Positions 1 to 14,159 of a DNA stretch of 64,000 bases are shown piece by piece (position 1 is the first letter of the stretch; every line of letters begins with the position of its first letter). Both the position numbers and the translations under genes were made by a program. The stretch is from contig NC_031495.1 of the NCBI RefSeq assembly GCF_000237925.1, positions 32,526,706 through 32,590,705 on the forward strand, in the 5' to 3' direction. Source of the DNA: Schistosoma mansoni (lineage: Eukaryota > Platyhelminthes > Trematoda > Strigeidida > Schistosomatidae). The notes beneath the pieces were generated by a model. That model did no database searches. It was not told the DNA's origin and worked only from the letters and a program-made list of their open reading frames with translations.

Positions 1-664
1 TAGTATCAACTGTTTCAGCCTTTGAATTATACATTTTCTATTTTGCTTTATTTATACTTTTCTTTTTTTTTCTTTTATCAATATTTTTAACATTTGCACA
101 TAGATAGTTTGTAGATATTGTTGTGAATAATTTTCATTCTATATCCTTTCCTTTTTTTTTGCAATTTATTTTGTAATTCATACCATATAGTATTAAAATT
201 ATCGAATAAATTTCATGACATGAAACACCATGGAACATATGTTATAAAAAATTTATCTTCTGATGATCAAGTTCCTACATGACTAGTGAAATGAAATATT
301 GAAGTGTAGGATATTCACTAGGGAAGGAATAACACTGCATTATAGAAAATATAGGGAATGTGTTGATATTAATACAATTTTTCGGTTATATATATTCTAA
401 AAAACTGTGTGAAAACTATTTTATTTCAAGTATGTTGTGTAAATGCCAAGTATTTGTAATTACGTGTGACATTGATATTAGTGAAGATTCAACATTGACA
501 AATTGCATATGACCTGAATGAGGATGATTGAAATTGCTTACAACAAAGACATAAAAAACTTGAAAGAAAACTAGAATTTGTTATTTTTGTCTATGAAGCA
601 TTATCTCAATACGTGTTAAGACATTCAAAGACGAAAATATTGTCTCAACACTGTTACTTTTTGG
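1..664. other. AT-rich non-coding stretch
   Basis: I see no convincing exon, RNA gene or repeat here. The sequence is AT-rich with homopolymer T runs near the start and no long open frame. Confidence 0.5.
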
Positions 665-945
665 CTTAGGACTCGTCATCTAGATGTAACTGCATCTCAG
701 ATTCTATGTTCGCTCGCGATTCAGTAGCTAAGTGAATAACAAGATGGATTTTGAAGTGGATGGTACTGCATTCGAGTCCTAGAGTGAACATCAACTACGG
801 GGTGCATGTACATCCAGTTGACGCGTTCTAAATAGGACGAGACGCGCACTGTTAGCCACCATCTATCTTTGCTCATAACGATTGTGACTTAAGTTAATAT
901 CGAAGTAATCCGCACAGGATGCACATATGCCAACAAGAGATTTTT
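665..945 (+). mobile_element. S-alpha-like tRNA-derived SINE, degenerate
   Basis: The stretch has a tRNA-like head, with a B-box-like segment (GCATTCGAGTCC) near 770-781. It is followed by a hammerhead-like module at 803-856 and a tail with CAATCCGCACAGG-type sequence near 907-940. This order (Pol III promoter head, hammerhead ribozyme, tail) is that of the schistosome S-alpha SINE family, which I compared from memory. The copy is diverged, including within the ribozyme core. A second piece of a similar tail seems to occur near 23453-23500. Confidence 0.65.
803..856 (+). ncRNA. degenerate hammerhead ribozyme module (S-alpha type)
   Basis: A stem I strand (GTACATCCAG) is followed by TTGACGCG at 818-825, where the active family has CTGATGAG. 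Then come the stem II hairpin around TAAATA and GAGA at 839-842 in place of GAAA. The position in the SINE and the flanking stems match S-alpha hammerheads, but both conserved core strands are changed, so I infer it no longer self-cleaves. Confidence 0.6.
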
Positions 946-1602
946 ATTTTGTTCCTCCATAATAGTTTAGAATTAGGAATGGTAGGGGGACCTCTGGAAA
1001 ATAATTCAATATGTAAATGCTTTTCGTCACGAAGTTACATCACTTTCAGAATCATCGATCGCCAGACATGTTTCATTATAGCTTAAGGCTATGTCTTAAC
1101 GGTACACTATAACAATTTAACTCGAGATCGAACAAATGAAATTTTCGGTCTTGTAATGATTACGAAACACTTGAACTAATGAATTGGGATGCAATCGATC
1201 AATCTGTGATATTGTACAACAATCGGTCAATGTTATTGGTAATATTTTCACCACTCCTGTTATGGTTTAAAACCAAAGATCTCAGTTTATCACTAAACTT
1301 TCAGGAATTGAATCCAAAGTTCCTATTATCTGGTAACATGTCACGTCATGAATATACACTATTGACTGATAGCATCAAACTGGAATGAGACAGCTTTACA
1401 GTACTCCCTGGTTTTTCAGTGATAAGAATTATCTTTAAGTTCTTATCATTGGTAAATATATTTGGGAGTGAAGTTTTAAACAATCTTTCGTATTACGGTT
1501 TGGCGGGGTTTCCTCAAATTGTTGTACTTTTAAGCCTTCATTGCGGACTGATCTTAGTTAAACAACCTTTGAAATCCAGAAAGTAATGGATACCATTTCT
1601 TT
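946..1602. other. non-coding stretch
   Basis: No exon, RNA gene or clear repeat is visible; an open frame of 69 codons at 1179-1388 has no recognisable features and is judged chance. Confidence 0.45.
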
Positions 1603-1862
1603 TCCAGTATGGGACCCCTCAGTAGTGTGCATGTACGATCCCTCAGGGGATCGCAGCCGAGACCATCAGGTCTTGCTACGAACACAACTTTGCAGCTAAA
1701 CCTATCTATCAGGAGATGGGGTCATTAGTTTGAAGTAAAAGCTTCCGTTTTGCGAACTGAGGATTTCTACTATGATGTTGAATGAGCATTGCTCAGAAGT
1801 CCCATACTCGAACAAAAGGGTTATTCAATAATTTCTGGAATTCAATGAAATGAACAAAAATC
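1603..1862. mobile_element. pair of inverted SINE relics
   Basis: The left part (about 1603-1720) reads on the minus strand as a piece of the SINE seen better at 14160-14490 and 44974-45445. It includes CTACTGAGGGGTCCCATAC, the start of a hammerhead-like core and stem II. The right part (about 1780-1860) reads on the plus strand as GCTCAGAAGTCCCATACTCG plus the tail CTGGAATTCAATG. Both are diverged and truncated. The inverted arrangement resembles the better preserved pair at 45 kb. Confidence 0.5.
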
Positions 1863-4800
1863 AGTCCACCATATAAGCTGTAAAGATATCTCTCCCTACA
1901 TTCTAAATAAGAAACGTTTTTTCGAAGGCGATAAACTTAATGCCTTTACTTAAATTACCAATAATCAATAAATATTTGACTGCTGCTTGAACTATTACAG
2001 ATATCTTTTATTGATAGCTTAAAATGAAAGACACGTCGCTCTTATTATTTACATTAATTGACTCACATTTTAATGAACCTGTCGTCGTAATAATTAGGTC
2101 ACTAGTTCTTACATTTCTGATACATTCTTCACAGTTATATAAAGGTGACATTTAACAAAACAACTTCAGTTGTTGTACAGTATGTTTGACTTGGAGCATT
2201 GCACGCTATCGGTATCTATTGAGCAACATTCCTAGTTTTATACCTCACCTAACTATGTACATGAACAGATGTAGGATCAGAGGTGGCTACAACAAATAAT
2301 AATCTGCTTTATTATGCCTTATATTTCAACCATCTGAAAATGAGCCGACATCACTGTTCATGATTACTATAGTATCTGTTTATAACAGACTGACACATTT
2401 TCCTTAACCGGCGGGCAAATCTCATGCAACATTTCTGAAGACAATTAATTAGGAAACCAGATACAGATAGAAATTTTACTGTTCACACATTTAAATTTAC
2501 TTATCCATCGTAGTTTCCATTTTACACTGAAGAATACATCACTGTGAATGAATTGTATTTAACCTATTCATTTGACAAAGATCTTAGACAAGATTGTATT
2601 TTACTCAAAATTATACTTTACATAGATATCCCATTTCGGTAGATACCTTGTCCGAGTGTTATGCGATTCGCTCCTATGTTTTTTTACAACAAATTCATCT
2701 ATTAATTTTAGATAAAACATTTACAGTAGTGCAATTCACAATCCAGTATCTTTACCCTACTGTTTCTGTGATAGACATTTTAACTATTTAAAAGTTTACT
2801 CTCATCACTGTTTTCTACATGGAAATATTTAGTAGGTAAACATTTACTCATATAAATCACAAAAATGTATCATGATATACAATCGCATCTTATTCATTTC
2901 ATACTGACTGACAGACCACCCTGATAAATATGTACAATTGGATTTCTACGAAATTTGTCTATTACCGAAAGAAATTTTGAACGGTAGCACACTCGCCTAA
3001 ATTCACACAAACATATCGTCAACTTAGTTTGATTTCTAAAAAACGTAAGCACCAATGTTAATGATATAAGCTAAATGACTGTCGATCTCTTGATTTTACA
3101 GATCACAAATATGATGATTTGCTAGTTATGTACAGACTTACACATACAACACATACACTCACAAATATACACATTGATGTGGTATACTTATACATTTCTA
3201 TCACTATGTCGAAAACACTAAAATTCAGAGGAAGAGAGAACTTACCGGTATATATGTCAATCAGTTGAAGCAGAAGTATTAATACATTAGCATTACGAAG
3301 TGCACTAGTATTAGTAGTAGTGAGCGGTTATGTTTATTTTTTTATTTACACGCATCAAAGAGATAAACTTCTGTTTATATATATACAAATAAAAAAATAA
3401 TCTTCCTTTCAACTGATATCTGATGGAAAGCAATTTGTTGATAACATAAATTCATAGCATATGTATTTATCTAAATTATCATTATCAGATTTTATTATGT
3501 TTAATTTATGTATTTATCTACTGATAATAAAATAAATGGTCCAATAAAGAATTCACGGATCAGTACTGGTTTACGCGTTTTAAAGATTCACATGGGAAAT
3601 GCAGCTCACGAGTAAGTGATACATTCTTAGAATTGTTTATATAACCGAATTAATGACATATATAATCATCATAATGATTATTGTGCCACAAAATCTTCTA
3701 GAAGGTAATGACACTAAATGAATGTCAAACGGTGAAATAGGTATAGCGGTGTGGAGATAGGAATATAAAACCTATTTTGTAAACAATTTTTCATAGTTTT
3801 TGCATGTATTTTGTGCATTTTCATATTCTGTACATTTAGCACCAAACAATTGTACTTGTTGTTTAAGTGTATTACTTTGAACCCTCGTTAATTGACTTCC
3901 TTCCGTTTCGAATACAACATATCGCGACATTGTTACTGCTCCTCAATAAATACACTCTAACTCACATCTGCATCGTTCTGCTATATCTGCAAATATGTTA
4001 AATGAAATATTAATTGCATATCATCTACATTTATAGACAATTGTGACATTCTTATTGAATTCTGCGCTTGGTAAATCTACTGTATCCATATCGTCCATAT
4101 TGGAATTACTAATCTTCTATAATTGTGGATTATCGGGACCAAACTCAACTGAACACTCTGCAGCCAGTCAACTTAAGTAACGTCCATTACTTTTATTTGT
4201 GTGTAATTAACTTATTAACTGTTTATTGTTACATAAACCTTTGACGTAATATTTTTTATTGCCATTTTTGGTTATCATACGTTTTGGTCCACCACAGCGG
4301 AGTGTTGAAACTACGATCCAGTAGTTGGGAGTGAAGTGTTAAAACGGTCGAACCACTAGTCCACCAATGACTTAGTCGACCAGTGACTAGTATATTAGTA
4401 GAAAGATAACACCAGTTATCGGCGTTCTCTCGATCATACTCAGAATATGATTCCCTTCTACAAAACCAATATATCCGAAAACAGTATACTGTACTGTGAA
4501 TGGAAATATTGGAAACCAATAGTTTAATGAATCGCTTAAGCTAAAGCTGAGAAACCACTGACAAATAGCGTTTGGAAGTGGTGCGTGCTCATTAATCTTC
4601 CCTTTTCTGGGAAATGAGCAAACGAGTTGACTGAATAATTACTATTTACTTCATAAGTTAGTTTAGTGATTCATAAAATAGGTCACTGTTAAAAGTTATT
4701 TATGCTGGATTTTTGTTACAAATTGATAACAAGAAGATGAGTAGTGAGAATCAAACAGAACTGGACAACTGTACAGAACTGTTCAATATTGTACACTCAC

Positions 4801-5776
4801 CGCTTCATATTGGATATAACCTAGGAGTATTTTATTTTCTTGAAGCACACCGATACCATGTAACATAAGTTACACTTCAGTTTTACATTAGGAACTAACT
4901 TTAGTCAGATCATCAGTGAAATTTATGCTGGAGATCAGAATCTTTGATCTTGTCACTGTTGTTTCTTATCTAGCAGTAGTTGGGCTGCCGACATCACCAA
5001 CTGGGAACTTTTAGTTTTCCAATCATAATATCTAACTGTGATAGTATATAGCGACAAAAAGGTTAAATTCAACACCTATAAGAAATTAGTTACGATGAGC
5101 CGTGAATATGTTACGGATCACTTGATATCTCTGTGATATAAACATTCTAAAATGTTTCGAGAGGATTCATATCAAAATTTGCCCGATTCAAATACACAAA
5201 TGGTCTGCATAGGATTTATGCATATTCACATAAGTATCCATTTCAGATCACTGGATAAAACCAGCTGAGTAAAAAACGTCTTGCACTTATTTAAATCTGT
5301 TGCTTCGTGAACACTCATCACGTATCATACAATCAAACCAAAATCTTTGACCTGTAGCTGTTAGAGCAATACCTCCATGTTGTTGACAATCTATTCAGTG
5401 ATCCATATTATCTAACATCAGTTCACTTTAAATTACTACTCACTTACTGTACACAGATTTTCTTGGACAAATGTATTTTAACCCTAATACTAACAACCAA
5501 TGGGACATTAATCAATATCATTAAAAGTAATCTGAACTCATTATTTACATGTACACCTATGCTACAATAAATGATCATTGTATTAATCGACATATACTTT
5601 CGTATGTGAAATAGTAGATTCTTTAAAAAAATGTAGAAAATATACCGTTGAAAAATCCAACATAAACCAAAATGTTCTATTAACAATTATTGAGTACTGG
5701 TTTGTCCAGAAACTGGTCGAGATATATTTAAATAGGGATATTCATATATCCATTTTCAGTTATTGGCAAAGTTGCT
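1863..5776. other. AT-rich non-coding stretch
   Basis: About 3.9 kb without a convincing gene. The open frames here are short, lack protein-like composition or splice-framed exons, and match nothing I know. It could be intergenic or intronic. Confidence 0.45.
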
Positions 5777-6051
5777 TGTGGTGTGGCGTGTGCTATTGAT
5801 GTCGACAGATATAAGTAGTATGTATTGTCAATCGAAAATGCAATGACTGGAGGCAGAAGGTTAAGAAGATCGAAGAACAAGAACGAGAACAAAGAGTGAC
5901 TGGTGTGGAAACGAAAGAACAATGAAGTGTGAGACAATTGATTGGCATTTTACAAATTAAGTATTTACCGTATGGCGCCCAGATTTTTTAAAGATGTTCT
6001 GCAATTTTGTGTTTAAATACACTCGATTGTCCCCACTCGTGTTCACGTTCA
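5777..6051 (+). mobile_element. solo-LTR-like repeat, copy 1
   Basis: It starts TGTGGTGTGG and ends GTTCA. It shares its length and many blocks with the repeats at 31448-31735 (inverted) and 45813-46103. The strongest shared blocks are GTGAGACAATTGATTGGCA near 5930 and GATTGTCCCCACTCG near 6025. The TG...CA ends and isolated state suggest an LTR left alone after recombination. No coding region adjoins and no target-site duplication is obvious. This is the most diverged, hence probably oldest, of the three. Confidence 0.5.
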
Positions 6052-7136
6052 CTAAAATGGTATAGTGATTGTACGGAACACTAAATTCATGATAATTGTT
6101 CGTCATATGTAGGATTGATTATTTTTACTTGTTGAACAAGGGAATTTCTAGAATGTTAATTTCATTTTCCCACTTAGGATCAAACATGGATTGTATTAAA
6201 CCAATTGAAACCCAACACACTTTATATTGTACATGTACAAACTTTGTTTATTTCATATAACGGTATGCAAAGGGAAAGTGATCCAGTCTCGGTTTACTTC
6301 ACAACAATTTGTGATAAACAAATGAAAAGTTCTTATTCAGGTAAGTTCTATTTACTATTTATGTAGATGATAAGAAATGTCATGGGTGAGTTTTGTTTGA
6401 CGATACTTTCACATACAGAATGACGTAAACTGAGAAAAGTTCATTTAAAACCAAGAGACATGGGGTACTTGTTCCATTATTGGCATTTGACTATTCAACA
6501 GTGTAAATAGATGACTATTAATCCATTTAGTGAGGTTAATTGATCATTGAACCAATGGTCACTAACGATTTATTTTTAAATGGATAATGTGGAATCCTAA
6601 TAGGAATTTATCAATAATGAAGACAGTTAATTGGAAAATCGAGTAGAGGATAAATCTTATGTTTGTCAAGCGGCGTGAATTTCAAATTGTGAACCAGTGT
6701 ATTTTGATTTAGCGGTTTTAAAATGTTCTAGGCGTCCTGAATGCCGGAAAAGCGTAGACTTGCATGAAACAACTGTCTCCAACTTGCACCAACTATTTTC
6801 AAGGGAAACTCAACTTGAGAATGTTTGCGAAATTCTCTCGATTTGATAAGTAGGCATCGCGTATACATTACCTAGAGAGCATTTCCTTATCACCCAATTA
6901 GCTTTATACTTACATATGATTAACTGTTCTCATTGCACTTAAACAACAGTCTGACGATAAAAAAGTTCGAAGTCACTCACCACCCACAATTCAGTATTTA
7001 CTCACTCAGTAGACAGTGGATTTCATCTAGAACGCCTTGATGTATTGATGTTAGTTGGTTAGACGTACTCAACAGGAATCCCTTCATGATTTTAGTTTCA
7101 TTCTACTTTGACCTCGTGAGCAATACTTATCTACAA
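6052..7136. other. AT-rich non-coding stretch
   Basis: Nothing recognisable was seen: no long frame, no repeat shared with the rest of the window that I noticed. Confidence 0.4.
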
Positions 7137-7212
7137 TCTTGTGGGAATCGACCCCGAGTTACTCAGGTCCCCAGACTGAGATGTTACCACTCAGTGACTG
7201 AGAGAGTTACTG
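7137..7212 (-). repeat. tRNA-like SINE head, weak
   Basis: On the minus strand the segment reads GTCACTGAGTGGTAACATC (A-box-like) and, about 40 bases on, GGGGTCGATTCCC (B-box-like). The spacing is like an internal Pol III promoter. No ribozyme or tail could be recognised. It may be a truncated SINE or a tRNA pseudogene. Confidence 0.35.
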
Positions 7213-8496
7213 ACCTGTAGGACTGAGATATTGACATCCATTTACTTCTGAGTAGTAACCAACGTAATGTCAATCTCATCCTCAGTGGTGACCGAATGAA
7301 TCTTGTTCATCTGGCTAATAGGTATTGTTTCATATTATGAAACCTGTTTATTCAAATATTGGACATATTTGTCGGCATAGATGCTTGTTATTGATCTGGT
7401 CTTACACTTTGCTTCGTTGAGAAAAGAAACACAATAATTTGCATTTTGACGACAGTTTTCATTACACAAAGATTTGAAGTGCAGAGAATCAGTGGAAACT
7501 AGACGGTTACAGTGGGCTGTTTCTCATCCTGAATTGGGGTTGATCAACAGTATCCAATCACAAATTCACGCCATAATAACCCAAATTCCTTAGATCTCAC
7601 AACGAGAACAGCACGGCTAAGTAAGTGAATCACAATCAAAAGGTCCTTATTGCCGAATACATTCAATTTACAATATATCCCGGTCATCGTTCGATGCCAT
7701 CTGTGTTACCTATTTAATATCTGACATGGCTTTTATTTATGCGTGATGAATAACAACTCCATTAACTGTTTCACAGTATTCATTCAGTGAATTGATAGTC
7801 TAGTCAAATTCCTACCTTCCCAGATTTCCAGTCAAATCACTAGAAGACGAGATGAGTTGTCACAAGTATCCTTTATTCGTAATCGTATGTGTAAAATCCA
7901 AGGATACAATACAGTACGACTAATAAATATTGTTAAATACTTATTTAGAACATGTTAAATAAGACTTTATGTTACTGATTTGTAGACAATTGACTGTGAT
8001 TTCTGAAAGGTAAAAGACCTTTCAACAATTAATATAGAGAAAGATGGGTCATTATTGAGCCTGAATAAATATGTAAGAAAACAACCGATTATGAGACAGT
8101 CCTTTAAAACATGAATTCCATTAACATAAGTTTCAGACCTCTGTTTTCTTACCCATTTCTACTCAGTGTAAATATCAAGATCAGGTCATCGTATTTTGTT
8201 TTCATGATCAGCACTTTCAAATCAAGCCAGTAATATTTAGCATTACAGGTTTAGTTGTTAAATTAATTCTTAAACATATAGGTCTTTCAGTTATTACGTT
8301 TACTTTCTTTTTGAAATGTTTGTAGGTAAATACAGATCTCGGAATTTCGCTTCTCCGTGTCCGGCAGCAGTATTCACCCATGCTCAGTTCTTTATTATAT
8401 TCTCACTTCTAGGCATTTATTTCTTGTAAATAAGGATAATTCATATTGCATTTATCACCATGGCAAAACTAGTATTGTAGACTATTCAGTGGATAA
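7213..8496. other. AT-rich non-coding stretch
   Basis: No gene or repeat could be supported. Confidence 0.4.
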
Positions 8497-8894
8497 TTTT
8501 TGTCTATTTCCAACACCATCGTTATAGTGAGTATTGAACATGTAGAATTTGTAAATATCGATGGTAAAAGCTTTTGGTTAGACTGACGAGGAATAAAATA
8601 CCATTTGATTTTGTGTTTGTAATTCATTTATTGTTAACTCATTGTACAGATTTAGGATTTGCATAAAGTATTTTCAAGTTGTTCGTGGTTTTATTGAAGA
8701 AATGTAGTATCCTTAATCATTTGTGTTGAGAACGTGTATAGTGACTGATCAGTATTCGAACTGATTAAAATAAACTTTAAATAGTACGATAGTTTTTGTC
8801 GAATGGCTTAATGTATCATATGAGGAGTTGTGGTAAGACAGAACATTACATCGAGAAGCTAATTAATATCAAGATGCTGAGTATGACAGTTTTA
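8497..8894. repeat. 0.4-kb dispersed repeat, copy 1
   Basis: Nearly identical (only a handful of differences by eye) to 13691-14089, same orientation, offset about 5.2 kb. Beginning and end are sharp: flanking sequences differ outside. It has no coding potential, no terminal inverted repeats and no poly-A tail that I can see. It could be an unclassified transposon end or a local duplication. Confidence 0.8.
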
Positions 8895-11800
8895 TGGGAA
8901 ATCGGCGAAAAGTATTTCTAATAGCTAAAGTGCGGATTGCATTCAGCAAGATATATCTGCAATCTTGTGGAAACTAATATTTTTAAGGGCAAGTATACTG
9001 GTGTAACCCAGTGTCAAAAAATGTCATCATAGAGATCCTGATTAAAATCCGTTTCATATCATTCTATCTATCTATGCATAGGCCATGAGATTTATAGATT
9101 AATTTGATCTTTCATTGATACATCATCCAGTTCAGGGTATCGATTAATGGGTTGAGATATTATTTTTTATGGTGTTTATTTATCTGCTAAGATTTTAAAA
9201 TCTTTGATTCGTTGAATTAACTGTTAGTAGAGATGGTTTAAATTATAAACTAATGACTATTAAGCACTGATTGTAGGAGAATCATCAGAAATTACACCCT
9301 AGCCTATTTTCTATCCCATTTGTTAATAATATTATTGAGGAGTGGTTAAAAAATGATTACTATTGTTCGCAATAATTTTTCAGTTGGATACTAGTGATTG
9401 CAGTCACACTTTTCGGAATCTTCATTGTACGTTTGGTTAGTCGGCTACGCATAGAACATTGATAGTGAACAGGATACTCATTAAAAAAATTCATATCATC
9501 GCATAAGTTTCTGCATCCCATATTGGTCGTTTTCATCATTACTTGTAATTGTAGATAGGTGATATCATATAGATCATCCTTTCGACAAAGTAACAAAGTA
9601 GAACAAATGAAGATTTACATTTTTATACTTGCATTGGTCAAGACTACTAATTGGTTTGAGGGATAAATTTTGTCATGCCTCTTAGTCGGTATTTCATGCT
9701 ATTTACTCCCATAACTACATTGAACAGTACTCGAAATAAACATCTTTCAAAAACGTAAAAATTAAACATGACAGTTGCGTTAAATGACACTTATTCGTAA
9801 GAAAATGATATGCTAAATTTAGCTTATAATTACCCGTGGTGTTATAAACGGTGTTTTAAAAACTATAGGCGCACAGATGTACTTTAGTGTATGGATCATA
9901 TATGAAGAAAAGTATTTTCTCGAAAAAAATTTACCCGTATCGAAAGCTTAAGTTTCATTTTATTAGTGTGATTAAAGGCTTCCAAAATACTTGAAACTTT
10001 AAAATTGTAGGTAAGTGGTGAAACTATCAGATTAACGATTATGCATCAGTCACTTAATTCAGTTAAGATTTAAATAATCAATGTCATACTAAGATCAAAT
10101 AGGTGTCTAGTGCTTGCTGATTTTCACTGGTAGTTTAACTAAACTCAGTACCTAATGAAAAACTGTGAAATAACAAGTTTGACACGGTATCAACGTATGC
10201 TGTCCATCAAGCGATTAACATACTCCTAGGCAATATTTCGAAATTTTCTGAAGAGGATCATGATACTGGCAGTGTGAAGACAGAAATTATCAGGTTAATT
10301 GGTAGAAGAATATATTTTGTAGAACAAGGATATATCCGACACCAAAATGTGCTAAACTACATAGTATTTTAGTGAATGTAATTGTAATAACTTGGATTTT
10401 ATGTAAGAAACTATTACTCCACATGAATAACACCATAGTTCTAAAGAGTATGAAATTGTAATCAAATAAATAATACAATTTAATGAAGCATTGAGATAAC
10501 CACCACGTCATTAGTATCATGTACTTGCTGATATTTGTCAGCCTGACGAGTATCAAACAGGACGAAAACTGGGAACAATACTTACAGACTGAACTGAAGT
10601 TAGCAATGTAATACTTTAGTTGATAAATCACATTAATAGGTAATTGAGAAACATCCGGTTTAAAATGCAACCTCGATGAAGGTAACAGTTTTCCTGAATA
10701 AGATTGATCTAATATCAGTCATAGTTTAAATATATTAAATGTTTATTTGACTGGTATCACTTACAAACCATTTAAATCAAAGGAGCATAATTAAATCTGA
10801 ATAGAAAATGTAAGATCTGTGATCATGATGAAAAATTAATTTCGTGATATTTCAGGCAAATCACTTTGATTTCTCTTCAAATCACTCTCACTCTAAGAAT
10901 ACATCTATATCATTTAAATTTTCATTGTTTTTGCAAAATCTCTGAAAGTCATTGGAATTTGAGGTTTTGAGCTGTTTCAACTTGTCAGACAGATTTCATT
11001 TGCCAGTCGATCTCACCAAATTATATCCGTCACTAATCAGTCCAATAGTGGTCTATTCATCAGGAAGCAGATGCGATCAGACAAATTCTATGTTTGTATC
11101 AATAGTAGGGGTTCAAAATTATCAGCGTCCTTACTGTTTTAGCTGAGTTGGTTGAAACACTTGATCCGAATAAAGTGAGCTGTTTTCTTCAATACGTCAC
11201 CTTCATGAATAGTTCACTACCTTTTATGAATTCCCTGATAATTTCTCCTGAATTCCACCAAAATCCCTAGTAGATAAGTTCATTTATTTATTGAATGAAT
11301 CATGCACATAATTGAATCTTAATTTTGGTTCTACCAACACGTTTCATTTTCCAAATATGTTATCAGCTCACTTCTCTACTGCTCTTCTCCCTTCCCATTC
11401 CTCATAGATATTATTCTGTTCATACTTCACACACACACACACACACATCAGTAACATTACACTTTCCAGTTAACTACACAAACCAGATAAATGGTTAAGT
11501 GTCACACATATCATTACTAATGATAACAGTAGTAAAAGTATCTTAGAATTAATAATAGAATGACGACCATTATTTTATTGATAAATTGTTTGTTTAAAAT
11601 GTGACAATTGAAACAAATAAATAAATAGATTTGTGCACACAATCATAAATCACCGACACACACAAATCATATATGGTTCAATGTCGGTATAATTAAAATG
11701 CTGGTGTAAACAGGTGTCATATACTTCAATGATTTAGTAACACGATAACTTGATTTCCAACTGCGATGTTTAAAAAATAACTATTTTATAAAACTCTGTC

Positions 11801-13690
11801 AATTCAATGCGGTTGCACCCTTCAAAGTCTCTTTATACAGTCTTACAATATTTTGCATTGAATAAATGTGAAATGTATGTTTTCGTTCAACCCAGCAACA
11901 GCTCATACTTTTTATTCTGTTTCCTTACAATATGAATAAACAAAAAGTGAGTACACAATAAAAGGGTCATAGGTAAGTTGTATGAAAAAAAAGAAAAACT
12001 AATGATTAGTTACTGTTTATGTGTAATAAATAATTCAAACAATATAGTTTCTCACAATGAACTTGCAACTGTTAGATAATCATTAAAAATTCAGAAATTA
12101 CTGGTCCTAGTTTGCAGCCTATAGTCACTGATCATTCACAAAAATATAGGAGACAGGATCTGGTGTCTTCGCGCCTCACAACGAGCATTCAATCTTCAGA
12201 CTATTAATTTGTCATCCAATGGTTAGGGTTAGTTGTCAGTATAAACGTTCATGATCCTTATTCTAAACAGTCTAAATCATGCTTTTTACAAAGAAATAAT
12301 TCTGTAATTAGTTGTTTCTCAGAGAGGACCATCCTACCAAATGACTGGGTTAAGATCTCATAGTCTGTATTTTTTTATGTTATTTGAATCACGATCTGAT
12401 TTAGCGGTTACTTAGTGATAGATTTTGTTGGTACATGATAAAATCTGATTTCGGAACAGGATGATTACTGTGAATCTTTCATTCTAATAATAATTACCGT
12501 GTGCTAATTAGGTATTAATTTTGAAATGAAGTTCTAGTAGGAATCAACCAAGTTATCACTTATATGATACCATTCAATAACAATTTTATAATATTGTAAA
12601 TTGAATTTAATTAAAAACGGTGAACTATTCAGTCGTCACTGAATGGTCTACGGACATCAAAATCATTGTGAGACAGGAAGCTGTTAGATTCACTGATGTG
12701 TTCGATAATGGATGGGCACTCCTAAAGAGCTTTCAATTTTCAATCAGTTGATTTTAGTCTGTGATTAAAAAACTAGCTAGAAGATGATATGTGTTACACT
12801 TAGACTCTCAGACACCGACTTCCAAACCGTTTCCTAGTCTCCAGAAATCTCCTACTCTTGAACTCAGAAAGTATGAAAGGAAGCTTTTCTTCGAAGACAA
12901 GTTAATGAACAGAAAACAAGGGTATTTATTTAATATTATACACTTGAAAAACACGCCAAGTTGGCAACGAATTCGATAATTGTTTAATCGGCACGCTGAA
13001 AGATTGGTGAGTCATTTTCGAGAATTCTCTTGAAGTCTCCAAAGAAGGTTAATTGGTCAGTGTATTCTCAAGACATTTTGCTTCTGAAAACTCTGTTCAA
13101 GAATTTTCTAGAACTCTTAACATAAAGTTGTCTGTACAATGAAAAATAGTGATATTGATGAGCTTCCAAATATTGAATGAATTATTAACTTGTTCAGTAT
13201 ATCAGGTACTGAGTGGAAGTAACATTTAACTGCAGTTCATCTATATGACAATGAGACTTTTGGGTCAAGGAGAGAGTGTGTGTTAGTATCTGAGTAAACT
13301 ATTCTTTCCTTTGGGCTTCATGTACACAGCACAGTAAATTCACATTAGATGTGACAAAATGGTCTATGCTGAATTTCTTTATGTTTGTCTACACTGAACT
13401 AATTTTACGTTTTAAAAATAAATTGAATTCTTCATGAATTAAAATCAACCGGAGGATTATTGACAAAGCACGGAATGGTGGAACACTGTGAAGATCGTGG
13501 CATCAAATGAAACAGCTATCCAGTACTTAACACTCTTCAATATTTAGTCAACTTACTATCAATTACTAGGGGAAAACTACTATAAAGAGCCTACGAGAAA
13601 TACTCAGGGAAATCTTCAAAAGCTGGGAATGCTTTGTCCATCTGGCGTTCAGAAGAAACCTCTTAGAGAGTTAGAGGAAAGGGATGGATT
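8895..13690. other. AT-rich non-coding stretch with short CA microsatellite
   Basis: About 4.8 kb without a supportable gene. A short (AC)n tract lies near 11430-11447. The longest frame (minus, 10290-10670, 126 codons) is hydrophobic-rich with no motif I recognise and no flanking splice logic; I take it as chance. Confidence 0.45.
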
Positions 13691-14089
13691 GTTTTGTCTT
13701 TTTTCAACACCATCGTTATAGTGAGTATTGAGCATGTAGAATTTGTAAATATCGATGGTAAAAGCTTTTGGTTAGACTGACGAGGAATAAAATACCATTT
13801 GATTTTGTGTTTGTAATTCATTTATTGTTAACTCATTGTACAGATTTAGGATTTGCATAAAGTATTTTCAAGTTGTTCGTGGTTTTATTGAAGAAATGTA
13901 GTATCCTTAATCATTTGTGTTGAGAACGTGTATAGTGACTGATCAGTATTCGAACTGATTAAAATAAACTTTAAATAGTACGATAGTTTTTGTCGAATGG
14001 CTTAATGTATCATATGAGGAGTTGTGGTAAGACAGAACATTACATCGAGAAGCTAACTAATATCAAGATGCTGAGTATGACAGTTTTTA
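13691..14089. repeat. 0.4-kb dispersed repeat, copy 2
   Basis: Partner of 8497-8894, same orientation, nearly identical. It ends about 70 bases before a SINE on the opposite strand. Confidence 0.8.
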
Positions 14090-14159
14090 TGCTAACAGTA
14101 ATCCAATCATCCAGTATTCAATCCGTGACAAGCTTATCGGTATCTGAAGGGTGTTTTTG

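Noticed and set aside
4256-4519. 87-codon minus-strand frame
   Set aside because: No motif and no homology that I can recall; composition is compatible with chance.
10290-10670. 126-codon minus-strand open frame
   Set aside because: Hydrophobic composition typical of translated AT-rich DNA, no family motif, no splice context; likely chance.
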